From: Marchantia polymorpha subsp. ruderalis
Taxonomy: Eukaryota > Streptophyta > Marchantiopsida > Marchantiales > Marchantiaceae
Length of the DNA: 64,000 nt
Direction: 5' to 3'
Assembly (NCBI GenBank): GCA_037833965.1
Contig: AP031356.1
Location: 11,678,501 to 11,742,500, forward strand
Below the pieces are notes generated by a model, which had not been told where the DNA came from, ran no database searches, and saw nothing but the letters and a program-made list of their open reading frames with translations. Of this stretch, positions 35,626-48,700 are shown one piece after another (positions within the stretch are counted from its first letter, which is position 1; every line of letters starts with the position of its first letter). Both the position numbers and the translations under genes were made by a program.

Positions 35626-35893
35626 AGGACTTGCAAAATCAAAATGTCTAAATTCTTGAGTCATCTCAATAGGTTCAGAAACCACACATATCTCTGAATC
35701 ATCATACCGTACTTCCACATATCCACTTAAAGGAAAGTCTTTCTTAATGTATGCTCTCAAAACCATAATCTGTTAATATACGTCGTAAATCAGGATGATT
35801 AGAAAAATACACACCAAACATATCCCAAGTTTCTCGTTCCCACCGGCGGATGGAAATATACTGAATACTGAACAAATTGGAGTAAGCTTCAAA
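35626..35893 (-). pseudogene. nad9: mitochondrial nad9 fragment in nuclear DNA (NUMT)
   Basis: On the minus strand the sequence reads [14 protein letters not shown], then [57 protein letters not shown] and FDFASP. These are hallmark blocks of NAD9 (subunit of respiratory complex I, equivalent to NDUFS3). The pieces are in different frames: a deletion of about 4 bases follows SAG, and a further shift lies after DYGFE. It starts partway through the gene (no N-terminal third) and stops before the C-terminus. The DNA reads the protein directly, so it can derive from mitochondrial DNA. Flanks are AT-rich nuclear-type sequence. Confidence 0.87.
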
Positions 35894-38800
35894 GTTGATT
35901 TTCTCTCTGACAAGTGCCTCACAGGTCCTAAGTGAATCGTTGTTTACCTATTATCCCCAAATGAAATTTGTTTGAAAAATTGTTACTTTTCTAATTATGA
36001 TTTGATATTACTAAGATTAAATTTAGTGTGCTTTATAAAAGTAGCTCAGAAAATAAATATAAAAATTTTCAATACTAATTCAAATCTCATGACGATAATG
36101 TTTATTTGTGTTCATTAAAATATTAATCTGATATGATTTTAATTCTATAAAAAAATATAATCTACATTTTTTTGCAAAAAATATTTGAAAATTTTCTTAA
36201 TTAAAAATTCTGTCAAAAAATCCATTTAACATTTATTATGAAGCAATTTTAATTAGAATTTCTCATCATGATGATGTCGATTTGTGAAAATTATGTTTAT
36301 ATGCAGTTGAAACTAGTATTCATCTTATTATTCAATGCATATTTCTTTAAAAAAAAATTGTATTGATTTTTACATTGTTAGGAGTTAACTCAAATCATGT
36401 TTAAAAAAATTAGTTTCGATATAGTCAATACACCATGACAGCGATTACAATTTGAGTAGGTTAGCAAAAGATCTTTCCAACACTAGAGTAAGTTCTAAAA
36501 AAATGAATACATACATCTGAACGTAATCTCACTTGTCAACTAACCGTAATTCTTGTGTTAAATATGTGTTTTGCTATTTACGTTTGAATTATTCTGTTTG
36601 AGTTTTATCGTGAAATGTGAATCTCAAATATATGATACATAGATGGATTGTAAACGAACTTTAGTTCCAGATATTATTGTGTTTTTTTACATTTGATTTT
36701 TATGAAAGACAAGATCTTATTTTATTTATTTCAATATTTGTCACTCTTCAAAACATAAAGATAAATTAATAATTGATCAGTATGAAAAATTAACTCCTAA
36801 ATGAAGATTTCTTATTTTTTATACGGAAACACTGCTATAAAATACTATGAGATGGTATTACAAAAGAATAATATATTGATTATTGTTAAAAAACAAAATT
36901 TTTTAAAAAAATCTTCAGCGAACATTTTTTTCTACAAATATTTTCACAAGTTCGATTACTCAATTTCTGGTATTTGGTTTAGATCAAGTAGATTTTTTTA
37001 GTTCCATTCGGTCATTAACTAATTTCTAAAAAGTAAGTTTTGTATTGATCTACGTCAACATAATATAAATAAATATAAATAAATATAAATAAATATATAT
37101 AACTTGAAATTAAATTTCAAAATATTTTGCTAAGTATAAAAAAATCCAAAGTACATTACATATGGAAGATTAAGTTAGATTTTGAAATACTTGCTTGCAA
37201 TCATTCACCTGGAATTACATGACATAAATTACAAGTATTCATATATATATGCTATTTTTTGTACAATGTAATTATTTTGACAAGACTTGCAGATGTTCTG
37301 AACAATGACATAAAGGGTATATTGGAGATATATATATATATATATATGTGAAAGTCTAACTTAATATATAAGGTGTGTGTATGTGAAAATTATTCCCGGT
37401 ATTCCTTAGGAGGTTCTAGTCAAGGGTTTTCTATCTGTTCAATAACGATAAATAGGGGAAAATTATATATACTACTTCGGATCCGCACTTTTAATCACTT
37501 TTACCATCCACTTATTGCTCTTACAGAAATAACGGACTTGGAAAGCAAACCATAAACTTATGCTTCCCTTGTTCTTACTAACCTAAAGGAGGTCAAAATT
37601 CTCTCGTTGCATTGCCCTGTGAGAATATGCACACTCAACTTCCAGAAGACTACTACTACATTGATCTGTAGTGTAGTAGTACTGCTGGCGGAAGAAAAGC
37701 TAGCTTCAGTATCATAGTCCAGGGTACTGGCAGCGAAAAATAGCTGCTCCTCTGTACTCTAGTCAATGTTGCTGCAGTCAAGGAAAAATCATAGCGTATC
37801 CTACAGAGTCACTGGTAAGGTATCGAGGACTCAAGATGTATGATTGAGTTTTATTCATTGCAGGGTGTGAAATTTGCAACAAACCTAAACACTGGAGTGG
37901 TAATTCATTCTCATCAAACAGTTTACTACTGCATACAGGCAATCATCACCTTTTTTTTAAATTGAAATCATGAAGTTGACTTAAGTGCATTACTATTATT
38001 TAATGACGGTCACTAATCTCACACAGATAAAGTTTGTTACAATAAGTATCACTTGCAACACTGATATTACACTTTTATAGAATAAGGAACAAACGTCAAG
38101 AATCAAGAGTACTTAGGAGAATGCATATGTTTAAATATTGCTACAGCTTGTACAATTGTGACGATGGAAATGGAAAACTAAATCCTAAAATTTAAAAAGA
38201 GGTTAATATAAAACACGATACAATACACTGGAGCTAAATAGATAACGAAAATTGATGGAGTACTGTGTCACATTGTAATCATTAGAATATAATGACACAT
38301 CATGGTAAGGTTGTTTATAATACACACTTGGATAAATTTTTTTAATTGAAACTATTGATATTCTCTTTGATCTAATAAAATGTAAAATGTAATGTGTAGA
38401 TAAAATAGAAAAAGATTTAGCAGGAAAAATTATCAAATAAACTGTTTATTAAGAAAATCATTCAAAACGTTAATTATATCAAAGATTTTGAAATTTTTCA
38501 AATAGTTCATGATTCAAGTTCTGAATTATTAATGACATTTCAATCCGCGAATATCATATTAAGTCATGAAAAATATAAAATTTGAAACATACACAATTTT
38601 AGCCAACAAATAAGATAAATAGATTGAATTTAGTGGGTAATCAAATAAATATGTTCAAGTTTATTGATCCTAAATTTTTTTTAACTGAAGGTAATTTAAT
38701 TTAATTTAAAAATAAATTCAATTGCATAAGTCTTGAGTTTAAAAAGATAGTTCATTGTTTATGTTTATGATAAACGTTAGATAATTACTTGAATGTGACA

Positions 38801-39850
38801 AAACACATGGTATTTTTATCCAAATATTTTTTTAAACGTTTAAAATAAAGCAGGAATAAAAATTATTATTTACTATATAAGATTATTTTAATTGATATTA
38901 ATATCAGGCGATGTATTATTTTATTAATTTTCACACACATATTTCTAATACTTTTCTTTCAAAATGAGTTAAAATTTGACTCTTTTACTATAATATATTA
39001 TATTCTTAGTTTATTCAAATTATTAATATGAAAAAATATTTTTTGAATTTTTATCGATTAATATTTTTAGAATGAAATGTTTCCTTAGCTTTTATTGTGA
39101 AAGATAAATTCTATTCTTGTATAAAACAATTTACTAGTATGTAGATTGAAATTAAAAAAAATCAGGCCAAAAAAAATTTGACAGTGAAATTTATAACTAT
39201 AAATTCACTTTGATTTCAAAATTTTCAAGATTTAACTAAGAATGGTATTTTTTAAATCGAATGTTTTGTTTTATGAAAAGTACTTTATAGCGATTGCCAC
39301 ATCGAACAATTAGAAATTTAATTCAATGACAACTTTTATGATATTGTCTGAGTTCTTCAGCAGGCAAACTTTAAAGCTAAATGATTGTGGTAGAGTCTTG
39401 TAAACATAACTCTACAACAATCATTCAATCATCGACGCAAATATAATATAATTGAAAAATAAGCTTCGATAATTTCTAAACTACTAGTGTATTTCTGGAT
39501 TTTCAATAGCACTAAAAGCTACTCATGGATAACATATTCTTAAATCAAAACTCTCGATTTGACAAAAAATTTATTTGACACAGAATTATTAGGATCCAAC
39601 TTATTTCTGAATGCCTGAACTACGTGTATTTTTCTCCTGCTCTTTTCTCAGATTTGTCTTAGTTATATGAGAGGAATATATACACAACTTATATATTGCA
39701 AAACATTTTTTAAATAACAATATCGCAACTATGCTTTCCATTTTTTCCCCACATACAAATTGTTTGGGGGATATCAAAAGACACTACTTACGAAGTAAAA
39801 TATAAACTATTAGCTGCTCAGAAATTTTCTAGAGATAGTTATTTTAATTG
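35894..39850. other. AT-rich spacer with simple repeats
   Basis: No gene was recognised. Simple repeats include an ATAAATAA-type run at 37061-37100 and an AT dinucleotide run at 37328-37347. A less AT-rich island at 37380-37900 has no open frame beyond 60 codons. Confidence 0.45.
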
Positions 39851-40230
39851 GACACGTAAGAAAATCATCATGACTTCGGACAACAGATAATCTCTTCGAC
39901 CTTTGAGAACTTACGTCACTCTCGCTTGTCCGAATGACGAGGTCCAAGTTCAGTTCGAAGCCTACCGGCTTTCCAACAAGTAAAGTCCAAACGCTTCTTT
40001 GTCCTTTGTGAGGCATGATGAAGGATTAATCAAATATTCATTCCACACGACAAAAAATAAAATCATCATGACATGGGACCTTATATATTAACTGTAAACT
40101 TTGAGAACTCACGTCACTTTCATTTGTCTGAATAACGAGATACAAGTTCAGTCCGAAGCTAAGTGGCTTTCCAACAAGTAAAGTCCAAACGCTTGTTTGT
40201 CCTTTTTGATGCATGATAAAGGATAGATCC
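39851..40230. repeat. diverged tandem duplication of about 180 bp
   Basis: 39851-40035 and 40046-40230 share long blocks: ATCATCATGAC, TTTGAGAAC, GGCTTTCCAACAAGTAAAGT then CCAAACGCTT, and GCATGAT. Similarity is about 80% by eye, with small indels. No coding frame is shared by the two copies. GC content is higher than in the surroundings. Confidence 0.8.
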
Positions 40231-43200
40231 CTACAGTAGGGTCAGAATAGTGGTAGTATATTTTTCACCTCAAAAGTCAAACTTTGATCAAAATTGAGAT
40301 GCTTCCTAACTTTTTAAGAAATTCCTTTATGCTTCGTCCTCCGTCAAACGGGCTAAAAAACAGCAGTTCTACATTGCTTGCCTCTAGTACAGTAAACTGA
40401 TGGATGACGTTGGTTTACTCTAAAGTGTCACTCGAGTTTTATTATGGAGTTGTGGGTTTAGAAATTGAGAGAATGCTCAATTCATGTTCAAAGAAATGCT
40501 CGCACTGTTGGCACATTCGAGAGACATGCTTTTTTATCTTTACGAGTTGAATTTCAGTGGCGTGAAATGGAAAAAGTGGATTGTGTGCTTTGGAGACCTT
40601 CGCAAGTTTATTATGCTTTTGTGACGAAGTGATGTACCGTGCATGCTGTTGTGCGTAGCATATAAAACGAGCATAATATTACAGGAAGCGGGGATTTTAT
40701 TTTGCTCTGATTGAGTTTGCCTTTGACAGAGTATAGTCAACTTGACAAACAGTAAAGCTCATGCCCTGCATGAGAAAGACTTGTACACTTTTGAGAATTT
40801 TCAATTTGTAGTATCAATCAATTATGATGTCTTATGCATGTATCGCCAGCAATGCCCCATCTTTGACTTGAATCTCTTCGATTAACCATGGTTTCCTACC
40901 AATCTCACATACGGAGGAATCTCTAGATACCACCCCTCGCTCATGAAGTATAACCAGACATGGTTATTTTAGGCTACTCTATACCAAGTTGCCTAAATAT
41001 ACTATGCCTAAATTACCTAAGTTCACATTCCTTCTAGAGCATCTAGACTCTAATTGGCTCGGAATTGAGCCGTGTGAAATTTCAAACATTCAAATTGTTA
41101 TTATTGTTACTCAATTTGTTAGCTCCACGAGTAAGTAATACGAAGTGTATAAATTAAATTTTCTCTAGCTGCGAGTCTCATGCAAGCCCCGCGTAATAGT
41201 GACTCTCTCTCTCCCCTATCTCCGAACCACTCAATTTCAATCATGTAGGCTTCTAGCAGAACATCGCCTAGATTAACTTTCTTGATGCGACTAAATTAAA
41301 CGTATTCAGTCGAGCGACTGTTATACCCATGTCGGAGTAAAATCGGAGTATAACCGATTCACGATGAGATACATTGTTACCTCCATTTTCATCTTTCCAC
41401 ACATGAACATTCTAGCTCTGGAAGAAACAAATGAGCATGAAAAAACTTTGTCCTCATTTGCAATTAAGCAATATAATCAGATATCATGTTTCACACTTGA
41501 ACATAAGTCTCATTAATTTTAAAAAATCTGAAGATGGCAATTATCAGTAATTTTTTACGGACGTCTTAAATCTAGTTAGGAGTTTTTTACTTGTCACATT
41601 TTGATCATCTTTCTTTATAATCCTAATTAATTGAAAAATAAATAATACTTAACTCAAGATAATTTAATTACATCATCCCATCTCACATCAATAAAATCTT
41701 AAATACAATCTACTATGCATTTACCAATTTTAACTTGACTGCTCAGCACATAGCCTCACTATCATGAATAAAAAAATAATGGCTCGTAGATTTATCATTA
41801 GTTGTTCATCTTGTTATCTTGTGTAAAAGTTCTTTGAGATTTAGGGTTTAGGGTGTATCTCTTCCTGTATCTCAATTCTATCTTCATTTACATCTTTTTT
41901 TTTATGCAAATTATAGTATCAGAGAGGAAAGAAATTCAAACTCTAATAATTGAAATATATGCTTGATGTTTTTTGGTATTTTTTTCTTTCTTATGTTCAA
42001 ATATATTTATAATAAGGCATGCATTCAAAAGAATTGGTGTTCAATACTCTGATCAACTTCTGATTTTATTTTTCTCATTGACCCTACTTACTTTTGCTAG
42101 AGGTTTTTTGGATCTCAATGTAAGACTTTTCTATTCTATTTGAGTTTTCTAATTTTTTGGTAAAAAAATGTGATGTAAACTCTATTTTCATCAATTGAGT
42201 AGATTCTTAAATCTAGCTCATTTTCCAAAACATAACCAATCAAAATTGAAATAGAAACTTATTTTTAACAAAATGTATTTTTTGGAAAAATATACAAATT
42301 TTATAATATACTCTGACAAATAAGTCTGAAACTCAAAATTATTATTTAAGATGATTAATAATACTTTGATATTGAAATTAATTGGGAAAAAATGAAAAGA
42401 AAATTTATTGATCAACATATATGTTTGCACTTATTTTTTGATAGAAAATATTCTAAATTTTAAAGATATTCAGTTTTTTACAATAATATTAATTTTTTGT
42501 ACGTACAATTATGTATGTCTATGTATTTTTTTATTTTTTAATACATGTTAGTAACATAAAATGCTAAAAATTAGCTTGACTTTGAAATAGTATATATTAT
42601 AGGATGTGCATGTGTTATTCACACCGCATTCTATTCCAATTTAAGAAAATTCAAATAATAGAATAATAAACATAGGTAAATATTTATAAAAATGATTCTC
42701 AACTGAGTATATCAGTGAAGAAAATAAATTTGATGTAGAAATCATGACAGAATTCCAAGAAATTGAATTCCTCAAGTAAAATGCAAGTGAAGCAAGAACA
42801 ACCAATTTCACAAAGTTACTAGGTACATGGAGAGATCAATTTTCCTTCACACAGCTTTGGATTTGTATGGAGCTATGAATGCAAATTTTACGTCTTTGAA
42901 ATAATAAATAAATAAATACGTAAATAAACTACAATAAATATCATTTACTTTACTTTCATTAAGTTTGTAGTGTAAATTAATTTAGACAATGTGCTACTAC
43001 AGAGAAATAGGCAGTGCTATATAAATAAATGTTACGTGCTCTTTCTCTGCATGGTTTTTTCCTCAATATACAGTTTGACTTAGAAAGCTCAAATATCATA
43101 ACTTGAGGCTATTGGGGCGTAGCCCATGTTATCCGTCTGGATTCAGTCAGAATATATCTTGATGAATTATTCTCCGACTTTTTGATAAAGTACTCACTCT

Positions 43201-43680
43201 CACTGAATTATGATAAGAATTATTCTCAAATGCGATGCTTGGTACTAGGACATTCAGTTTTGAGTCACCGTCTTTCAATGAGTTCAATCTTCGCACAATC
43301 AACCAATGAGCAACCGCGCGAAGGCAAAAGTAGGCGAATATCATACAAAACAAATGAAGGCTCAAACGCGACGACGGTTGAGTAAAGAGTAAAACTCACA
43401 AAAGGAGAAGAGCAAAGGAAGCGTGCATTGTTCACATGATTCGACACCCGCGGTACCGCCGAGGCGAATTATGCGAAAAGGCGACTTACTTCTTGCGAAC
43501 TCCACATGAGGCATGAAGCAGACAGATGGACTGTGGCAAAGCTGGACTACAGTAAATGTCACGGCCACAGTGTAGTACAGTAAGCGAGGTCCCGTGGAAG
43601 TCAATGTTCGCGGCACTGTCGGACACTGCAACAGCGGTCGAGCAAACCACATGCAGCGAGCCGAACCCCGACGACGTCAC
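40231..43680. other. intergenic, no gene recognised
   Basis: Mixed composition, then AT-rich from 41400 to 43050. Frames of up to 72 codons look accidental. From about 43100 GC content rises towards the receptor-kinase leader. Confidence 0.45.
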
Positions 43681-43739
43681 CCGTAGTGCTGCGGACTGTG
43701 GTGACCTTGACTGAGGTCGAAGTCATCGCATTCTCAAGA

Positions 43740-44235
43740 GAAGAGAAGAGAAGGCAAGGGAGCATACGAGAAATAGAAGCAGGGAGGGAGGGAGAGAGAG
43801 GGGGGGGGGGGCTATGGAGGACCCCACAGGGTGTCACAGTGCTCGAGTTGCAGAGAGAGCAGAGCAGAGCAGCACAGCACAGCACAGTGTGCAGAGGCGA
43901 CTGGAACCTGCCTGCCTGCAGGGAAGGGGAAGGGGAGGGCAGGCGACGAGAGGGGAGCAAACCAGTGAGCGGATCGAAGAGAGAGAGACGAGTGTGTGTG
44001 TGTGTGCGCGTGAGTGAGAGTGACAGGGGTGGTGGTGTCAAGCTCTTCCGTCTTGTTCCAGCGCATTCTGTAGAGATCACGAAGTGCAGCGGCTAGTTTC
44101 GTTTCGGCCCCCTGATCTGTAACTTCTGAGGATTTTTTGTGGAGAAGAGGAAATTTTGGACCGATTTCTTGGGTAATGAGAAGGAGGGCGAAGACGAAGA
44201 CGGGCAAGGGGACGAGGAGGAGGAGGAGGAGGACG
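43740..44235 (+). promoter_or_regulatory. GA-rich promoter/leader region of the receptor kinase with microsatellites
   Basis: Contains GAGAGAG runs with a G tract (43783-43812), a GAGCA/CAGCA repeat (43855-43888), a GT run (43991-44008) and a GAG trinucleotide run (44214-44233). GA-rich stretches of this kind are common around plant transcription starts. Several open frames over it on both strands are low-complexity and not believable genes. Confidence 0.5.
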
Positions 44236-44800
44236 AGCACAGCAGGAGGAGTAGCTTAGAGTAGAGTTGAGGTTTGGAAGCGCATGTAGGAAGACAGACA
44301 GGGCAAGGACGGACTGGAGGCTGCGTTGCTGGCTTGTTCCATAGATAAAAACTCCTCGGAGGTCGAAGTTTCAGGTCTTTGTCGTGGGTCGCAAGTTCCG
44401 GACGGACGCGCGAACTGACAGACAGCAGAGGATTGCGCCAGCTCTCTTTGGCTTTTTAGATGCTAATCAACTGGCCTTCGGTTTGGTACACTTTAGTCCC
44501 GCACATGCCTGACAAGCGGGCATTAGCGCAGCGAATCGGTTCTTGAAAGTACATGTGTGCCTTAGGCAGGCGGTCGGGTTGGTGAGGAAGCAGGATATGC
44601 GTCCCAGAAGTCTGTGGACGGGTAGTACACTGCATTGTGCTGAGGAGACCCGCGGCAGTTTCGGTAGATAGGTGCTGCATTTTCTTTTGGTTGCCCAGGC
44701 CCAGGAGAGTTTTTCCCTGCTCCCTATTCAAAAGCACGAGTACTAGCGCAATCGCAGGTGCCAGGTGTTTTCCCTTCGACTTCGACCAGGGTCGAGCACA

Positions 44801-45692
44801 ATGAGGTATGTATGTTCATTGAGATCCGGCCTTCTGTCCTCTCTGCCTACCTCACCTTTTTACAAGATTGATCTCCACACTCGGTTGTGGAGCCTTCACT
44901 AGTTCACTACTCTTTGTGACCTCACTTTCTTACCGTTTTCTCGGAAGTAACTGCAGTCTTCCTCCTTGTAGATATTAGACTTTCTTAGCAGACTCTTTCT
45001 CCAAACTATCATGCGCCAACAACAGCAATTTTCATGTAGATGCAAGGGAGCACACATGTAGGGATGGTTAGGAGGGGATTGCAAGAATGATCCTCCTGGG
45101 TGGATAAATGTCATTTCGAAGTTGCAACGAAGTGGAACCGAAGATCGGCGATGAGCGATTTTTATGGCATACGAGAGAACAGCGTAAATGGAGTTTTTGG
45201 AAACCGCGAATCTTTTCAGAAGGAATTACAGTGAAACTACTGGGACTAAAATTTTGTCCGTTATTCATCGAGAGTGCGAGAACCTAGATGGGGTTGAACT
45301 CTCGGTAGCAGTTCACCTTCTTCATCGTTAGTTGGATAGATACTATCGTTAGTTGGATAGACACTGTGAATGAGACAGGGAGACGTTACGTCCTCAGACT
45401 GATTTGGAAATAGCTTCGACCATTGACTATGCCATAGTTTACTACCGATTATGATAATGGTGCGACAATGCAATGCACTATCACACCTTCAGTAGAGTGT
45501 TTAGCACAACATGGGCAAGTTATTTGGGGTGTATAGTTGGACGCTTGATTTTCCACAAGTTAGAAGGATAGAAGACAATCGGTTGAAAGATGAATTGACG
45601 GAAGAGGATACAACTGCTTGGTCATTGATGTGAATGTTGTAATTTTATTGAAGCAGGATCTGGTCCGGATTGCGTAGACCCGTGTGATCAAG
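44801..45692 (+). promoter_or_regulatory. upstream open frame of 11 codons, split by a leader intron
   Basis: An ATG at 44801 lies just before a donor at 44806 (ATGAG then GTATGT). The acceptor at 45654-45656 leads into the exon that holds the kinase start codon. Spliced, the upstream ATG gives a frame of 11 codons that stops 17 bases before the main ATG at 45710. Upstream frames in such positions often lower translation of the main frame. The intron is inferred from splice signals only. Confidence 0.5.
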
Positions 45693-45709
45693 TGCATCGA
45701 GAAGCGGCT

Positions 45710-48700
45710 ATGTCTTCGACCTTGAGATTGGTGAAGCTTCTCGTTTATGGAGCGATATTATGTGTACTGCTTATAAATGTCCATCCAGACAACTGCCAAC
45801 ACTTCCCAGGTGCAGGTATAAGTTCATGAAACATCTTCTAAGTTTGAAGATTTTCTATTTCTCCTCATCACATGGTCAAGAAGTGCAATTCTTTCTTAGA
45901 CTATCAACGATACATAGACTTTCAGATAATTATTGTCTAGCTACTCTTTATCCCCACAGCCACCTCACTTCGTACTTCGTAGTTTATTGGGTTGTCAAGA
46001 TTGAGTATTTCGAGTATTCTAAGGATCCATTTACTTTTAAGATTTTGATCGTTTAGTTATCTTATCTCGTTATAGTCATCTTCACGTTCAATATTCGTCA
46101 TTGAGTTTACTGTGTTTCCAAGATCATCTTCAATCAATCACCTCCATTTGCTCTTTCAATATATTCTCCAACTAAATCAATGATTGTATTCAATGCTTCA
46201 GCTACGTTTGTCACCACTTTTTATCGTGATCACTTAAACCTTTATTGGGGTTGGAGGAAGAAATCGGAATGATAGGGAGTATGAAATATCTTGTTAGTAC
46301 CTACGTGTAGGCTTATTGCAGCTTCAGAGAATAGAGAAGTGACTAATACATATGAAAAGCTTCCATTTGGAATGTACTTATGGGGAAAAAATGAAGAACG
46401 TCAACATTTTCACATTCGTGTGATTGTTGACTTGTTAACATGCTTCCTACCATGTATATCTAGTTTCTTTTTGCTTGGTATATATGAACGTGAAACTACA
46501 TCGTTTTGGACTGCCTAGTAAATCATGGTTTGGTTCTCTTAGAGTAACTACAACATAAGGATTTCCCGTCCTCATTTCATAGGGTGACTTATACAAACTG
46601 GAGAAAGTTCATCGCATATTATTCCAACAATAAGTTCACTGTCTGGTTCATTTTTCGATATGGAGATTCCAGTTTACTTTGCAGTTAGATATCTCTTAGT
46701 TCCAATTATCTCCCTCAAATAGTTCAAGTTTGTTAGATGTTTGGACTGCAAAGGGAATATGGTGTCGGGGTTCATACTATGATAAATATCCACTCAACTT
46801 AAGCTAGATATCGATATAGTGCAAAGGAGCGAGATGTCGCGATTATGTACTAACTATCAAACCAATATACTAAACATGATAAGTAACTTGTACGTTAAAT
46901 CATAGTAGCTGCAGGTTGCAGCAAGTATGAAACAACTTCTGGAAAGTCCATCTACTGTGATTTGATTGTATAAATTACCTTCATCTATTTATGATATGTG
47001 ATAGGTTATGCATTGTAAGTAGTAAATTAGATAATGTTAGTGTCACATGGGATGGGATGGGTTTTTTGACATGAAAGTATGTTTCTACATTCTTGTAGTA
47101 GGTAATAAATCACCTAAAAGAAATTATCAATTTACCAAGTCTGATGATCACTTTTGTTTGTGATATATAGCAATCTATCAATAATTTCTAAAACTACAGT
47201 TGATCTTGCAGAAACTATACATAGGCGATTTCTTCAAGGTGTACAGCATGTCTACTTCGCAAGATCTGCGGGGAAGTTCATCACTACAGCCCAACCACTC
47301 TCTGCCGCGGTTAGACCAGCCGCCATAACAATAGGTTATTTTTCCTCACCATTTTGTCTATGTCATTGTTGCACAATCACTTCAGATAGGAAGAGGATTT
47401 TAACTCAAAAGTTTCGGCTAATCTTTTGCTGCGTCTTGTCTGCAAGTCTACTTGCAGACAATAGTAAGTCACTCTATGTTCACATTGCAATTGATGTTGT
47501 ATATTATATTTATGTAATTTCAGAGGTCCGCCCTTTATCTGGATTGTGCATTTTTCCATATTCTTCACAACTTGCATACCATCAGCTCTCTTTATTCACT
47601 TTCAATATGACATCCTATTTCAGTTCTCTACTACAAATATCTTACTGTCATTCTCGTCTACTTGTATTTTTCCATCTTCGTAGCTTGCATTGCAGCAGGA
47701 GATTTGACATTGTACAACAAGAGATTTTTTCACACGACATTTGACATAGTACAACAAGACACCTGTACTTACTTCACCATGTTAAGTTCCATCTACATTG
47801 GTGCATACGGCCAAGTTCTTCTCTGATCCTTAGTAGAGATTGTTACACGTTCTATTGATTATTGATTTTTATCCAACATCTTTTGGAAAGAAAGTTTTCA
47901 AAAAGATGCAAAGTAGATGGAAACAAAGTTTCCATCTACTTTGATGGTTATCTTTATAATACAAATTTTATTTTCATCTCCAAGTTGTGTCTTCCCTTAC
48001 ATCTATTCCATTCAATATGTTATACTAAGTTTACATGTGACAGAGAACTTTAATATCCATCTGCCTGCTCATGTGATGCTAACATTTCTTCCCTTCAAGT
48101 TTTATTTAAGTAGTTTAGCTTTAGCAGTTGTAATAGTTCCAACCTTCTATCTGCAGTTTATCTGATAATTTCATGTACTGATATATCTTTCAATCATAAT
48201 ATTGCGGTTTTAATTAGTAAATGTACGTGTTGATTATACTCTGGATATTTACTCAAAGCGAGCATAACTTCTTAGTTCACTCATGCATAGTTAATGTACT
48301 TATATAACAAAATGGATTTTCCACCATAAAGGTTTTATAATGGATGAATCATTCAGCTTTTATAGTATCTGCTGGTGGAGAAAAAATTCATTTCATGTTC
48401 AGAAGAGGACTTTTGAGTGTTATAGAGTCATAAATTTCAAATCAGCAAGTGGACTCGGATGATTCACGATGAACCACCTCGTTTACAATAGACTTTAGAT
48501 ATTTAGTTTGTATTTATCTCATATTCTAACCTTGCACATACCTTCTTCGGTACGAGTTACCATTTCTCCTCATCTAGCTAGTATCTTTAACTTCATCTGG
48601 ACTGGACTCGCGGTTAGTTTCAACTATGTATCAACCACCACCAAACTGCAATCTATTAACGTAAAAGTAGATATCAATACGTCTATTTGATTTGTGCGAA

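Noticed and set aside
41840-41853. Two copies of the plant telomere repeat TTTAGGG
   Set aside because: Only 14 bases, as expected by chance or in a common plant promoter motif. Not an interstitial telomere tract.
43601-44240. Frames of 136-159 codons on both strands near the kinase leader
   Set aside because: Low-complexity GA, GT and GAG repeats translate as Arg/Glu or Ser/Leu/Pro runs. They are antisense shadows of the leader.
47154-47744. 196-codon frame in the kinase intron
   Set aside because: Leu/Ser/Tyr/Phe-rich translation of T-rich intron DNA, with no domain.
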